Assembly: GCA_964419935.1 (NCBI GenBank) | Contig: CAYQQJ010000009.1 | Location: 62,001 to 126,000, forward strand | Length of the DNA stretch: 64,000 bases | Reading direction: 5' to 3' | From: CAYQQJ01 sp964419935 | GTDB lineage: Bacteria; Pseudomonadota; Gammaproteobacteria; Pseudomonadales; Cellvibrionaceae | In this document: in pieces, positions 9,351-18,817 of the stretch | Layout: each line of letters begins with the position of its first letter | How positions within the stretch are numbered: the stretch's first letter is position 1 | Position numbers and translations under genes: made by a program | The notes under the pieces: generated by a model | The model's input: the letters and a program-made list of their open reading frames with translations, nothing else | What the model was told of the DNA's origin: nothing | The model's database searches: none

Positions 9351-9896
9351 TCAGGGCTGCGGGAACAGTTGTGTCATTTCGATATCCAGGTTGGTGGCCC
9401 CATCGCTCAACCATAGAGAGTTGTCATCAATGGTGCATTGCATCATCATGGTGCGGGTTACTAATGAAGTAAGTAATTGCGTTGTCTGTTCCGCAACGCA
9501 GAATACGTGCAGATTGGAAAAGCGTTCGAGCTTTGGCGCAATCTGGGTCCACCATAATTCCGCGGTATGGCCACCGTAGGTGTAAACGATCACTTGCTGC
9601 GCGCGGCCGCAGGCTTTGCGCAATCGCTCGTGATCCGGCCGGCCGACTTCCACCCAGCATTCAATTTCGCCCACCAGGTTTTTCTGCCACAGGTCCGGTT
9701 CATCCGCAGTACTCAAACCTTTGCAGAACTCCAGGCTGTCGCTGGCATTCAACAAAAAGGCGAGTAAGCGCACCATTAGCCGTTCGTCGGTTTCTGATGG
9801 ATGCCTGGCCAGAGTCAGCTGATGGTTTTGATAATAATGACGTTGCATATCGCTGATCTGAACATCGGCTTTATAAATCGTTGCTTTCAGAGCCAT
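9351..9896 (-). CDS. yaeQ: YaeQ family protein
   Basis: A 181-residue protein matching the YaeQ family along its length. It starts MALKATIYKADVQISDM and contains the family pieces HPSETDERLMVRLLAFLL, WVEVGRPD and a conserved C-terminal half ending TQLFPQP. YaeQ has a PD-(D/E)XK-like fold; the E..WVEVG segment fits the degenerate catalytic strand. It was first linked to suppression of RfaH-dependent haemolysin loss, but no firm function is known. It stands alone, with 157 bp before rdgC. Confidence 0.92.
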   Translation of the reverse strand: MALKATIYKADVQISDMQRHYYQNHQLTLARHPSETDERLMVRLLAFLLNASDSLEFCKGLSTADEPDLWQKNLVGEIECWVEVGRPDHERLRKACGRAQQVIVYTYGGHTAELWWTQIAPKLERFSNLHVFCVAEQTTQLLTSLVTRTMMMQCTIDDNSLWLSDGATNLDIEMTQLFPQP

Positions 9897-10053
9897 GGGG
9901 AAAGTCTCGCTAGGGAGGTGAAGCCTCGACAGTTTCAGTTTTTACTTATGGTTTTTAGTTGCTGGCTGAGCGTGTCGAGGCGAGTGTGAGAATCAGAGTG
10001 CTGTTAAACCATTCTTTTGTCTATAGAGGTGCCTTAAGGTATGTTTTGAATGG

Positions 10054-10977
10054 TCAGGCATCGCTTTCCAGTTGCGATTGATCTTCGCCACCAAAAGCAG
10101 CCAGAAGCGCGGCAATAAACGCTGAGAGTTCCACGGTCATGATGGCGAAATCCACGTCGAACTGTTCGGCCGCACTTTCCGGGTTCCGATCATCGGCCTT
10201 GTCCTGAATGCTGTCTTCGAATTTTAATCGTTTCACAGCCAGTTGGTCGTCAACCACACAATGAATGGCTTCATTCCAGGTCAGCGACAGGCGGTTGACG
10301 AACATACCGGCATCCAGATGGTTGCGAATTTCATCGGCGGTGAGATCCTGATTCTTGCAGCGAATCACGCGCCCGTCCTTGCCGGCCTGAAGTTCACACT
10401 CTTCGCCCAACTCAAAAGCGGAGGGCAGGTCACCGGTGCGCACCCACTCGGTCATTGTCTGCGTCGGTACGTGTTTGGCGGTGATAGGAATCACCCGCAA
10501 GCTACCCAGTGCCTCGCGCAATGCACTGAGCAAATCTTCCGCGCGTTTGGCCGATGCGCTGTTAACCACCAACAGGCCTTCATGGGGAGCAATATAGGCA
10601 AAGTCCAGCGACGATTTGGTGAACGCCTTCGGCAACAGGGAGAAGATCACTTCATCCTTTAGCGTTTCCCGTTCCTTGCGACCCACATGGCGGGCCTCGC
10701 TGTCGCTGATCTCGATAACTTTCTGTTCCAGTGTTTCCTTCACGACCACGGCCGGCAATATTTTTTCCTGCCGTTGCGCGCAGATCATGATGTAGCCGTT
10801 GGCCACATGGGTATACTCCGTGCCGTGACGCCCCAGTGGCGGAACCCAGCCATAACGCGCCATATCCAGATTGCCGCAGGGTTGAAAGCTGTGTTCGCCG
10901 AGAAGGCGGTTGAGGTCATCCGGTGTTGAAGTGAATGTTTCGGTAAAGCGATACAAGCGAAGGTTTTTGAACCACAT
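10054..10977 (-). CDS. rdgC: Recombination-associated protein RdgC
   Basis: A 307-residue RdgC, a ring-forming DNA-binding protein that limits RecA loading. The N-terminal MWFKNLRLYRF and later GRHGTEYTHVANGYIMI are family signatures. The C-terminal half holds LSLTWNEAIHCVVDD and LKRLKF-like stretches. ATG 10977 is chosen because the usual N-terminus starts there; an upstream in-frame start would add 16 hydrophobic residues. fklB lies 81 bp upstream on the same strand. Confidence 0.96.
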   Translation of the reverse strand: MWFKNLRLYRFTETFTSTPDDLNRLLGEHSFQPCGNLDMARYGWVPPLGRHGTEYTHVANGYIMICAQRQEKILPAVVVKETLEQKVIEISDSEARHVGRKERETLKDEVIFSLLPKAFTKSSLDFAYIAPHEGLLVVNSASAKRAEDLLSALREALGSLRVIPITAKHVPTQTMTEWVRTGDLPSAFELGEECELQAGKDGRVIRCKNQDLTADEIRNHLDAGMFVNRLSLTWNEAIHCVVDDQLAVKRLKFEDSIQDKADDRNPESAAEQFDVDFAIMTVELSAFIAALLAAFGGEDQSQLESDA

Positions 10978-11058
10978 GGTGAGCAGAATCCGGGGAAGAA
11001 AGAATAGAAACGTTGCCGAAGACACCCCATCAGGTGTCTTCGACTAGAGGGTACTGAA

Positions 11059-11679
11059 TCAGGCAACAATATCGAGAAGTTCCACGTCAAAGATGAGCGC
11101 GGTGTAGGGGCCAATCTTGCCACCGGCACCACGCTCGCCGTAGGCGAGGTTGTAGGGCACGTACAAACGCCATTTGGCGCCGACGGGCATCATCTGCAGG
11201 GCTTCGGTCCAGCCGGCGATCACACCGCTAACCGGGAACTCAGCCGGCTGGCCGCGATCATAGGAACTATCGAATACGGAGCCGTCGATCAAGGTGCCGT
11301 GGTAGTGCGTTTTTACGGTGGAGTTGGCGGTGGGCTTTGCGCCGCTGCCGGCAGAGATGACTTCATATTGAAGCCCGGACGCCGTTACGGTGATGCCGTC
11401 TTTTTTGGCGTTGGCGGCCAGAAAGGCTTCGCCTTCCGCAGCCAGTGTTTCGGCTTGTTCTTTTTGTTTGGCCTGCATGCGTTGGCTGATCTCCTGAAAG
11501 GCGGCTTCCAGGTCTTGCTGTGCGACGGCACTTGCATTGCCCTGTAAAGCGTCAACCACACCCGCGGCGACTGCCTGGGCATCGACACCGTCGAAGGGAT
11601 TGGCGGCCAGTTGATCGCCCATCTGGCGGCCAATGCCGTAGCTCACTCGCTGTTCAACGGTGGTATAGGTTTCAGTCAT
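11059..11679 (-). CDS. fklB: FKBP-type peptidyl-prolyl isomerase, FklB-like
   Basis: A 206-residue cis-trans prolyl isomerase. The N-terminal helical dimerisation domain (1-90) has the family start VSYGIGRQMGDQL, a Gln/Lys-rich helix and EGEAFLAANAKKDG. The FKBP domain (about 100-205) shows VKTHYHGTLIDGSVFDSS, VIAGWTEALQMM and IGPYTALIFDVELL. There is no signal peptide, so it should be cytoplasmic like FklB, not periplasmic like FkpA. ATG 11679 has a GGAG site eight bases upstream; longer in-frame starts have none. Confidence 0.93.
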   Translation of the reverse strand: MTETYTTVEQRVSYGIGRQMGDQLAANPFDGVDAQAVAAGVVDALQGNASAVAQQDLEAAFQEISQRMQAKQKEQAETLAAEGEAFLAANAKKDGITVTASGLQYEVISAGSGAKPTANSTVKTHYHGTLIDGSVFDSSYDRGQPAEFPVSGVIAGWTEALQMMPVGAKWRLYVPYNLAYGERGAGGKIGPYTALIFDVELLDIVA

Positions 11680-11891
11680 GCGGTGGTTCTCCATGTGGCA
11701 GATGTTTGGGCGCCGAATTCTAGCACGGATGCGGGAGGGGCTCACGGTGTCAGGGCTGGGGTGAAATGGTGTACTGAGACCGGCAAGATTACGATCTTGT
11801 CGAATAGCTTTCATTGCCCCTCCCGTCACCGGTATGATCAAAGAGGTGAGTAAGCACCGGTCTGCTGACGTACTTTTGAAAAGGAACTGTT

Positions 11892-12761
11892 ATGGTTGAT
11901 GAAAATGATGCCGTTCAAGGCAAATCGCGCCGCAAGGTCGCCGTTGTTGCGGGCATGATCGCGGTTTTGGTGATACTGCTCTTGCTGGTCATGTGGATCT
12001 TTCAGCGGGAGCCGGAGGTGGAGACCACAACCAGCACACCCGGCTTACCCCAGGAGACTTTGCCGCAAGTGCCTCTTGAGCCGGAGTCGGAGCCTGAGCC
12101 GGCACCGGAGCCTCCACCGAGCGAGCCGGTCGAGCCGGAGGAACCGGAAGAGCCGCTGCCTGCGCTTGGCCGGAGCGATCAGCCGTTGCGCGAAGACCTT
12201 CAACAACTGCCGGAAGCGTCCGGCTTTGTGCCGTTACTGACCCGGGATGACGTAATTCGCAAATCAGTGCGGGCGGTGACTGCGCTGCAGGAAAACGCCT
12301 TGGTTAACAAATACCGGCCTATAGCGCCGCCCCAGGAAGCCTTTCACGCTGAACCGTTGGATGAGCCCCAAGATCCTGATGAACCGCAGAAATATCGCCT
12401 GACGGGAGAAAACTACCAGCGTTATGAAGGTTATATAGACGTCTTGTCGCAGCTGGATTCGGAGAGCCTTATGGGGCTTTACGAGCGCTACTATCCATTG
12501 CTCCAGGAGGCTTACCTGGAGCAGGGGATGGGCGACGGGGAGTTCCGCGAAGTCACTCTCAAGGCTATTGATAATCTGCTGGCGGCACCGGTAATCGAGG
12601 ATGAAATCCTGCTGGTGCGCCCCAGCGTTGCCTACAAGTTTGCGGATCCTCAACTCGAAGCGCTGCCGGCCGCGCAAAAGCTGATGGTGCGCATGGGGCC
12701 GGATAACAGTCGCAAGCTCAAGAATGTGCTGCGCCGGTTCCGAACCGAGCTGGAGCAATAG
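11892..12761 (+). CDS. DUF3014 domain-containing membrane-anchored protein
   Basis: A 289-residue protein with one N-terminal transmembrane helix (about 16-38), a Pro/Glu-rich linker (about 45-95, PEPAPEPPPSEPVEPEEPEE-like) that would span periplasm or peptidoglycan, and a C-terminal globular domain (about 100-285) matching DUF3014. The domain has RYEGYIDVLSQLDSE and a RRFRTEL end. The function is unknown; the architecture suggests an inner-membrane-anchored periplasmic domain. An AAAGGAAC site precedes ATG 11892. Confidence 0.85.
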   Translation: MVDENDAVQGKSRRKVAVVAGMIAVLVILLLLVMWIFQREPEVETTTSTPGLPQETLPQVPLEPESEPEPAPEPPPSEPVEPEEPEEPLPALGRSDQPLREDLQQLPEASGFVPLLTRDDVIRKSVRAVTALQENALVNKYRPIAPPQEAFHAEPLDEPQDPDEPQKYRLTGENYQRYEGYIDVLSQLDSESLMGLYERYYPLLQEAYLEQGMGDGEFREVTLKAIDNLLAAPVIEDEILLVRPSVAYKFADPQLEALPAAQKLMVRMGPDNSRKLKNVLRRFRTELEQ

Positions 12762-13066
12762 AATTAGCACGCGCCAGTTAACCCAGCAATGAGCGTTCAG
12801 GATTAATTGCCTGGGGGCCGATAAAGGTGGTTTCGCTTCGTTTGTCATCAGGGATAACCCTTTTGAAAACGCATAAACACGTCCCTGTGGCTCCCCCGCG
12901 GCGTCCCTGCCGCGAGGGTTTCAAAAGAGTTATCCCTGATGACAAACTCACGCCCTGCACTCGGCTGAGCCTGTGTCTTCGATAAGTAGCCTCGCGAGCA
13001 TCGTAAACCGACGGTCAAAATTGCCGGATTAATACATCATTGAACAGGAGTTTAGTTGAACCGCGC
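12762..13066. repeat. Intergenic region with long palindromic element A (12841-12946)
   Basis: Between the convergent DUF3014 and mgtC-like genes. Arms at 12841-12868 and 12919-12946 are inverted over 28 bp with one mismatch (left arm starts TTTGTCATCAGGGATAAC). The loop contains ACGTCCCTGTGGCTC, a motif shared with the palindromes at 13612, 54850 and 59205. No gene was seen. Confidence 0.8.
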
Positions 13067-13492
13067 TTAATCTTTGCGAATTTTCTTCAAGGGCTGCAGG
13101 CACTGGAATATCAGAAAACTCAGGGCAGACAGCACTATGGCAATTTCGTAGTGCTGGTAAGCCACGGAAATGCCGATGGCGCCGGTATTCCAGATAGCCG
13201 CAGCGGTTGCCGTGCCCGCAACCCGGTTGTTGTCCTTGAGAATCGCGCCCCCGCCAATAAACCCCATGCCGGTGATAATGCCGTACATCACACGGGCCTG
13301 GGGTTCTTCTCCGGAATAGATTTGTATGCCCACCAGCATGTAGGCGCAGGCGGCGACGCACACCAGCGGAAAGGTGCGTAGCCCCGCGCCGCGTGACTCG
13401 TGCTCGCGATTCAGGGCCACCGGCAACGCCAGCAGAAAGGCCATGCCCAATTGGTAAAAGTGGAAAATAACCTGGTGCCATTGAATATCCAT
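13067..13492 (-). CDS. MgtC/SapB family membrane protein
   Basis: A 141-residue protein with four or five hydrophobic segments and the MgtC signatures VALNREHESRGAGLRT, GIITGMGFIGGGAIL and GTATAAAIWNTGAIG. It lacks the C-terminal ACT-like domain of Salmonella MgtC, so it is the short form. Family members modulate F1Fo ATPase or magnesium and acid adaptation; the role here is not known. The N-terminus is as in the short family and starts MDIQWHQ. Confidence 0.93.
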   Translation of the reverse strand: MDIQWHQVIFHFYQLGMAFLLALPVALNREHESRGAGLRTFPLVCVAACAYMLVGIQIYSGEEPQARVMYGIITGMGFIGGGAILKDNNRVAGTATAAAIWNTGAIGISVAYQHYEIAIVLSALSFLIFQCLQPLKKIRKD

Positions 13493-13800
13493 GACGGGCG
13501 GCAGTCCTCATATTGTTTTTAACGTCTTTGATCGGGCGTGTTACAGCTTAAGTTTTGGTTTGCAAGGCTATCAACGCCGCTTTCTGAGTGGTTTTAGCGT
13601 CGACCCGCTTCGGGGTAGGGCTTTTCAAGACACGCCGTGAACCCATCCTTGGGGGCTCCTCGCCCGAATCCCGCGGGCCAGGGTCTTGAAAACCCCTACC
13701 CCAAATCGAACCTTACTATGTGCACGCCTTAAGCCCGAAACCATCCGAGATTTGAGGTATAAGCGTGTGCGTTATAATGGCCCCATCACTGCGGTTTGTG
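13493..13800. repeat. Intergenic region with long palindromic element B (13612-13703)
   Basis: Arms GGGGTAGGGCTTTTCAAGAC (13612-13631) and its complement at 13684-13703 match in 19 of 20 positions. The loop reads CACGCCGTGAACCCATCC, then GGGGGCTC. A near copy in opposite orientation sits at 59205-59295. No gene was seen in the remaining sequence. Confidence 0.85.
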
Positions 13801-15874
13801 TTAAAGCCCGAACGGATAAGTGTCCGGTGCGCCTTTCAACATGTGCGTGCTCAGTGGTGTCAGCGCGTGGGTGTGGTCGAACCAGATGTATTCGTCGAAC
13901 TGGTCTGCCAGTCGCGCTTCAAAATAATGGCTGGCGCGCTCTGTGTCCGGCCGGTAAATCACGCCTATGGCTCGTTCCAGGTGGCTCTCATGGAGCCGTT
14001 GGCTCAAGGCGTTGGAGCGCGGTTCGCGCAGGCCCAGCGTGAAGGCGGGAATCTCCGTGTCGTGGCAAGTGCGCTCCCAACTACCTTTGAGGGAAGGACG
14101 CACCGCCTTGATCTCCATTGGGTCGCCCCAATCCGTGGCGGCGGCCACGGTGCCGGTATGGGTGCCGAATCCGATCAAATAGGCGTCATCGCCATAGGCT
14201 TCGCGGCACAATTGGCCGACGTTCAGCTGCCCCCGCGCAACCATGTCCGTGCCGGTGGCATCACCAATATGAGAATTGTGCTCCCAGACGATGGCTTTGC
14301 AGTTGTCGCCGCCGTAGGTCAGCAGGGACTGCAGCGTGTCGAACATATGCTGATCCCGCAGATTCCAGGACTCGCTGTATCCACCATACATGCTGCGGTA
14401 GTAGCGTTCCGCGTTGGCCACCAGACGCGCGTTCTGCACTGCATCCATAAACCGCGCACCATCGTTGACACTGTATTGCACTCGTTTGTCCAGTAGATCC
14501 CCCAGCATGGCAACCACATCGTCCTCGCATTCGCGGTAGCGGCCGGTGATGGCGGCGCGGATAGGTGGCGGGGTCCGCCTGCCAGGGCGTCAGGCAGCCA
14601 TAGCGCTCACGGGCTGTCCTGGCGGCGTCGGGGTCAACCTTGTCCAGGTAGCCAAGCACGGCTTCGATCGACGTAAACAGGCTGTAAAGGTCCAGCCCGT
14701 AGAAGCCGACGCGCGCTTCCGGGTCCGCAATGGTCGCGTTGTGTTGGCGCAGCCAGTCAACAAAATCGCGAACTTCTTCGTTGCGCCACATCCAGGTGGG
14801 GAAGCGTGTGAACGCGGTCCATTCTGCGGGCGGAGTTTGTAGGTCTCGCACGTAGTGATCAATCCGACTGGCATCCGGCCAATCCGCTTCCACGGCGACG
14901 AACCCGAACCCTTTGTTCTGGATCAGTTCCCGGGTGATGCGCGCGCGGAAGCGGTAAAACTCGGAGGTCCCATGAGACGCTTCGCCAATGAGCACCACGC
15001 GGGATTCGCCAATGCGGTTCATCAACCGCTCAAGTTCGGCTCCCTCCAGGTCATCAATGGGCTCGGCGGCGTCGGCAATCAATTCGCTGGTGGAAGACTG
15101 CTGACGACGAGGGGGCAAGGGTTTCGCGGAATAGGGCTCGGCCTGCTTCATTTGCACGGCGGTGTCTTGCCAACCTGCTTCGCCCACCTCCCAACCTGCT
15201 TCGCCCACCTCCCAACCTGCTTCGCCCAGCAACGGCACAAAGCGCACATAGGTCAGATGCTCTTCCGTGTACTGGTTTTCGCCGGTGCGGGTGACGCGTA
15301 CCAGTGACTGCTCCGTTTTTGATGCGCCCACAGGAATAACCAGTCGGCCGCCTAGGGCAAGTTGTTCTTTCAGTGTTTCCGGCACCCGTGGTCCGCCTGC
15401 GGCAACGACTATAGCCTCGTAGGGAGCGGCCTCCGGCCAGCCGAGGGTGCCGTCGCTGTGCACGACTTCCACGTTGCGATAGTCCAGGCCTTGCAAGGCT
15501 TTTCGCGCCGTGTTGGCAAGCGACTGATATCGTTCCAGTGTGTACACATCGCCGCCGATTTCTGCGAGCACGGCAGCCGCATAGCCGGAGCCAGTTCCTA
15601 CTTCAAGTATGCGTTCACCACCTTCAAGGTTAAGTGCATCGACCATGTAAGCCACAATATACGGCTGGGAGATGGTCTGATTCTCGGCAATGGGCAGCGG
15701 TGCATCCTCGTAGGCAAACTCGGCCATTGCTTTCGGCAGAAAGCGTTCGCGGGGGACCTTGTTCATGGCCTTGAGTACCAAGGGTGCGCGAATCCCCCGC
15801 GCGGCGATCTGCCGGTCCACCATAACCTGGCGCTGAGAGGCGTAAAAAGCCAGCTGTTCAACATCGTCTAACAT
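13801..15874 (-). pseudogene. Fusion of protein-L-isoaspartate methyltransferase and erythromycin esterase, frameshifted
   Basis: Read from 15874, residues 1-215 form a PCMT domain (VDRQIAARGI, QTISQPYIVAYM, the SAM site EVGTGSGYAAAVL), which repairs isoaspartate. A linker with three GEAGWEV heptapeptides follows, then an erythromycin-esterase fold (IGEASHGTSEFYRFR, VAVEADWPDA). The frame is lost near 14559-14566, after DPATY; the homologous sequence continues one base out of phase (AAITGRYRECEDD, then YGGDNCKAIVWEHNSHIGDA) to the stop at 13801. Removing one base restores a single long protein. PCMT-esterase fusions of this kind exist elsewhere. The break is either real decay or an assembly error; the PCMT half is intact. 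Confidence 0.88.
15174..15233 (-). repeat. 21-bp tandem repeat in the fusion linker
   Basis: Three near-identical 21-bp units (plus-strand unit CAACCTGCTTCGCCCACCTC plus one base) encode GEAGWEV GEAGWEV GEAGWQD between the PCMT and esterase domains. Copy number could vary without breaking the frame. Confidence 0.9.
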
Positions 15875-16119
15875 GGACGTCTCTCGCCTCCGGGCTGTCG
15901 TAAACCTTCACAATTTGAGACCGCAACAGGCTATAGGTTCCTGCTCGCAGATACCTGGCGAGACAATCCCGGGCCAGTTGCCAATGCACCCAAAACTTCT
16001 ATATCGTTGCAGCGAGCTCTGGTAGTCGTCCCGCGAGAACGCCACCGCAACACGAAGCGGTATCCAGGGAGCAACGCCGACAGGAACAGTGCCGTAAAAA
16101 TAACCAAGAGGATAAATGA

Positions 16120-16845
16120 ATGAGCTGTAAATCTAAGCCAGTGGGCAATACATGGATCGCCGGATGGATCTTAATGGGGGCTGTCGCCTGCACGGTGGTG
16201 AGTGCGCAGGTAATGGCAGGTGAAATACCGCTGAGAATTCCCGGCGTGCAAAAGGTGATTGCTCTGGATTCCGAATTGGGTCATTCGACGGTGGTCGACA
16301 ACACGCTGGTGATTACTGCGAAAAAGGGCACAGATTTATTTGTCTCCGCGGATGGTTCAGCCAGTTCGAACAGCTCCCCTCGTGCATTGTTTGATGTCGA
16401 AGGCGACTTTATATTTTCGGCCAAGGTTGAAGGTGATATTGATGATCCCTTTGATGGATCTGCGCTGATTGTTTATGCGAATTCTGGGAACTGGGCAAAG
16501 CTGCTTTTCGAGAAATTCCTGATGGGGAAACCGGGAGTGGCGTCAACGGTTTCCCGGAGCGCCACAGGCGGTGATACCAAAGCGAATGGAGACGACGTCT
16601 ATCACGGTACCCGTGCCGTGAATTCACAGTATCTGAAAATCGCCCGCCTGGGCGACATGTTCATCCTTTACTCATCTGCAGACGGTGAGAGCTGGAACAT
16701 GCTTCGCAGCTTCAGCCTGGCTACCGACGCGCCGGTTCGCTTGGGATTTGCCGCACAATCGCCGATAGGTGAAGAGTTCACCGGCAAATTTTCGGATATT
16801 GAATTCAAGGCCGTGAGCCTGACGGATTTTTGGCAGGGAAAATAA
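16120..16845 (+). CDS. DUF1349 domain-containing exported protein
   Basis: A 241-residue protein with a hydrophobic N-terminal segment (about 14-34) that looks like a signal peptide ending near VMAG, followed by a concanavalin-like beta-sandwich of the DUF1349/YesU type. Typical pieces are DLFVSADGS, DFIFSAKVEGD, DGSALIVYANSGNWAKLLFE, SADGESWNMLR and VRLGFAAQSP. Relatives are often linked to glycans, but no activity is established. A GAGG site lies about eight bases before ATG 16120. It stands alone on its strand. Confidence 0.85.
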   Translation: MSCKSKPVGNTWIAGWILMGAVACTVVSAQVMAGEIPLRIPGVQKVIALDSELGHSTVVDNTLVITAKKGTDLFVSADGSASSNSSPRALFDVEGDFIFSAKVEGDIDDPFDGSALIVYANSGNWAKLLFEKFLMGKPGVASTVSRSATGGDTKANGDDVYHGTRAVNSQYLKIARLGDMFILYSSADGESWNMLRSFSLATDAPVRLGFAAQSPIGEEFTGKFSDIEFKAVSLTDFWQGK

Positions 16846-16933
16846 TATGAACTGTGGCCGGTGATAGACGCGACGCGCTCGGGAGTGGGCGTCAATCACC
16901 GGTCGCAGCCATATAGCCCGTCAATAACGCACC

Positions 16934-16990
16934 GTAGGTCGGATAAAACATGAGCTCCGCGAATGTTGTCATCCGACGCAACGCTTGACG
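16934..16990. repeat. REP-like intergenic repeat, copy 2 (half copy)
   Basis: It begins GTAGGTCGGATAAAACATGA and continues GAGCTCCGCGAATGTTGTC then CATCCGACGCAA. The second half with the CGACCTAC end is missing. It lies between the convergent DUF1349 and lpxO genes. Confidence 0.75.
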
Positions 16991-17052
16991 GAAATGAACT
17001 CCAGCTGAACCGCAAGGACTAAAAGAGCATTCGTATTGGTCTTTGTCCATTT

Positions 17053-17952
17053 CTAGAAAAATATCAGGTAGATCAACCCCAGATAAATGCCGTACTGGAT
17101 GATGTAGTACAGCGGTTTGTTGAAGGCTTTGATTTTTTTGCCGAACAAGCGAGCTTTATAGACTGAGGCAAACGCCTTGTTGAGAAAACCAACTTTGTCG
17201 CCTTCGATATTCTTGGTTGCCGTAGCACTCACCAGCAGCCGCGAGAAAACGGTGTTGAACCAATCCACCAGAAAGAAATTGACCGGACGCTTGATGTCCA
17301 GAAACAGGACGATGCGATTCACATCCGTGGTGTTTTCCGCGTGGTGAATGAACGTCTCATCAAACATGACGGCTTCGCCATCACGCCAGGAATAGGATTC
17401 ACCGTCCACACTGATGTAGCAGTCATCAGAGTTCGGTGTCACTAATCCCAAATGGTAGCGCAGGGAACCGGCATAGGGGTCCCGGTGTTTCACCAGACGC
17501 GCACCGGGTGGCAGCATGGCAAACATGCCGCCCTTGACACTGGGAATGTCGCGCAGCAGGGCGACGGTTTTGGGGCACAGTTCATCGGCGGATTTCAGCG
17601 TGGCGCCGTACCATTTCAGATAGAAGCGCTTCCAGCCGGTGCGAAAAAACGAGTTGAAACCCAGGTCATCCAGGTCAGCAGAGGCCTTGATATGGGCGGC
17701 CTGGTTCAGTTGCACCGCTTCGTCCCGGATGGTTTGCCAGTTGTCCTGCAGCACATTGAGCTCCGGAAACTGTGCCACATCAATGTAGGGTGCGTTTTTG
17801 ACCGACGAAAAACTGTAGAACAAACAGTTGACCGGTGCGAGAAAGTTGGAGTGATCACTGATCCTCCGGGTCCATTTGGTGTGTTTGACCTTGCCCCGGC
17901 TCTGAACATAGATTGCACAGAGTATGAAGGCTGCGAGAATGGCGAGTTTCAT
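17053..17952 (-). CDS. lpxO: Lipid A hydroxylase LpxO (Fe(II)/2-oxoglutarate dioxygenase)
   Basis: A 299-residue protein of the aspartyl/asparaginyl beta-hydroxylase family and of normal LpxO length. It has an N-terminal membrane helix, a central dioxygenase domain with the iron ligands in KHRDPYAGSLRYHLG and ETFIHHAEN and the 2-oxoglutarate arginine in NRIVLFLDI, and a C-terminal hydrophobic tail. LpxO adds a 2-hydroxyl to the 3'-secondary acyl chain of lipid A at the inner membrane, which tunes envelope resistance. It is monocistronic. Confidence 0.94.
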   Translation of the reverse strand: MKLAILAAFILCAIYVQSRGKVKHTKWTRRISDHSNFLAPVNCLFYSFSSVKNAPYIDVAQFPELNVLQDNWQTIRDEAVQLNQAAHIKASADLDDLGFNSFFRTGWKRFYLKWYGATLKSADELCPKTVALLRDIPSVKGGMFAMLPPGARLVKHRDPYAGSLRYHLGLVTPNSDDCYISVDGESYSWRDGEAVMFDETFIHHAENTTDVNRIVLFLDIKRPVNFFLVDWFNTVFSRLLVSATATKNIEGDKVGFLNKAFASVYKARLFGKKIKAFNKPLYYIIQYGIYLGLIYLIFF

Positions 17953-18167
17953 GAAAAGGTGGACCTGAATTTAGCGGAGTAAGATGGACTGCAGCAGGCA
18001 TAGGCCGGTTGAGGTTGAGCGTGCAGATTAAAATGTTAGTCGGCAGGGCTATTTTACACCATTACCAGGTAAACCGTTATTTTTGGAATCTCGAATTGCT
18101 GATGTGGTCGCAAAGTGAAGGGCCGCGAGCGGAAATGATCGTTAACCACCAAGAAGGGAGACAGCCA

Positions 18168-18632
18168 ATGACCATCGATAGCACCATCTCCGTGAGCGTC
18201 AGCCGCGAAATCAAGGCGCCACCAGAGCATGTGTACGATGCCTGGCTGGATCCGGTGATGGTGCCCCAATGGTTTGCACCGGGAATGGGGCCAATGACCC
18301 GCGTCGACATTGACCCCCGGCTTGGCGGCGTCTTTCATCTCGACCAGCAGCGGGACGCCGAGGTTGCGGGCCATTGGGGTGTATACCTAGAACTCGATCG
18401 GCCCAACCGCCTCGTATTCACCTGGTGTGTAGACGGTGCAGAAGACGAGGACATTGTCAGCATCGATATATCGCCTCTTACATCAGGGGCGGCACAGACA
18501 GGCTCCACCGTTAGCATCACACACCAGATTGACGTCAGCTATGCCGATTACACCGAAGCCACACGACAAGGCTGGCGCGCCATGCTCCGCGGCTTGGCCC
18601 GCGGCCTAGAATCGGCGCATCAGTCGTCCTGA
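18168..18632 (+). CDS. SRPBCC domain protein (AHSA1-like)
   Basis: A 154-residue START-like ligand-binding fold: VSREIKAPPEHVYDAWLDP, WFAPGMGPMTRVDIDPRLGG, GVYLELDRPNRLVFTW and a C-terminal helix GWRAMLRGLARGLE. Family members bind hydrophobic ligands or act as Aha1-like cofactors; the ligand is unknown. ATG 18168 follows a GGGAG site; the longer frame from 18009 has no family match and no such site. A second SRPBCC gene lies at 47239. Confidence 0.88.
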   Translation: MTIDSTISVSVSREIKAPPEHVYDAWLDPVMVPQWFAPGMGPMTRVDIDPRLGGVFHLDQQRDAEVAGHWGVYLELDRPNRLVFTWCVDGAEDEDIVSIDISPLTSGAAQTGSTVSITHQIDVSYADYTEATRQGWRAMLRGLARGLESAHQSS

Positions 18633-18640
18633 TGCGTTAC

Positions 18641-18771
18641 GTAGGTAATAAGACATGAGCTTCGCGAATGTCGCCATCCGACGCGATGCACCCGTGGTAG
18701 GCACTGCCCACCACTCACATCGATAACGAGCACATAAACGTCGGAAGGCGCTTGAAGCTTTTTCGACCTAC
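18641..18771. repeat. REP-like intergenic repeat, copy 3 (long form)
   Basis: It starts GTAGGTAATAAGACATGAGC, includes TTCGCGAATGTCGCCATCCG and ends CGTCGGAAGGCGC...TTTTTCGACCTAC. About 40 extra bases separate the two halves when compared with copy 1. Confidence 0.78.
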
Positions 18772-18774
18772 GCT

Positions 18775-18816
18775 GTTTACCGTTTACCGTTTACCGTTTA
18801 CCGTTTACCGTTTACC
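18775..18816. repeat. Heptamer tandem repeat, six copies
   Basis: Six perfect GTTTACC units (GGTAAAC on the minus strand). They start one base after the TGA of the minus-strand VOC gene. Confidence 0.97.
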
Positions 18817-18817
18817 G

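Noticed and set aside
13765..14496. Plus-strand frame of 243 residues opposite the esterase
   Set aside because: The minus strand encodes the conserved esterase C-terminus (VWEHNSHIGDA and the like), so the plus-strand frame is a shadow.
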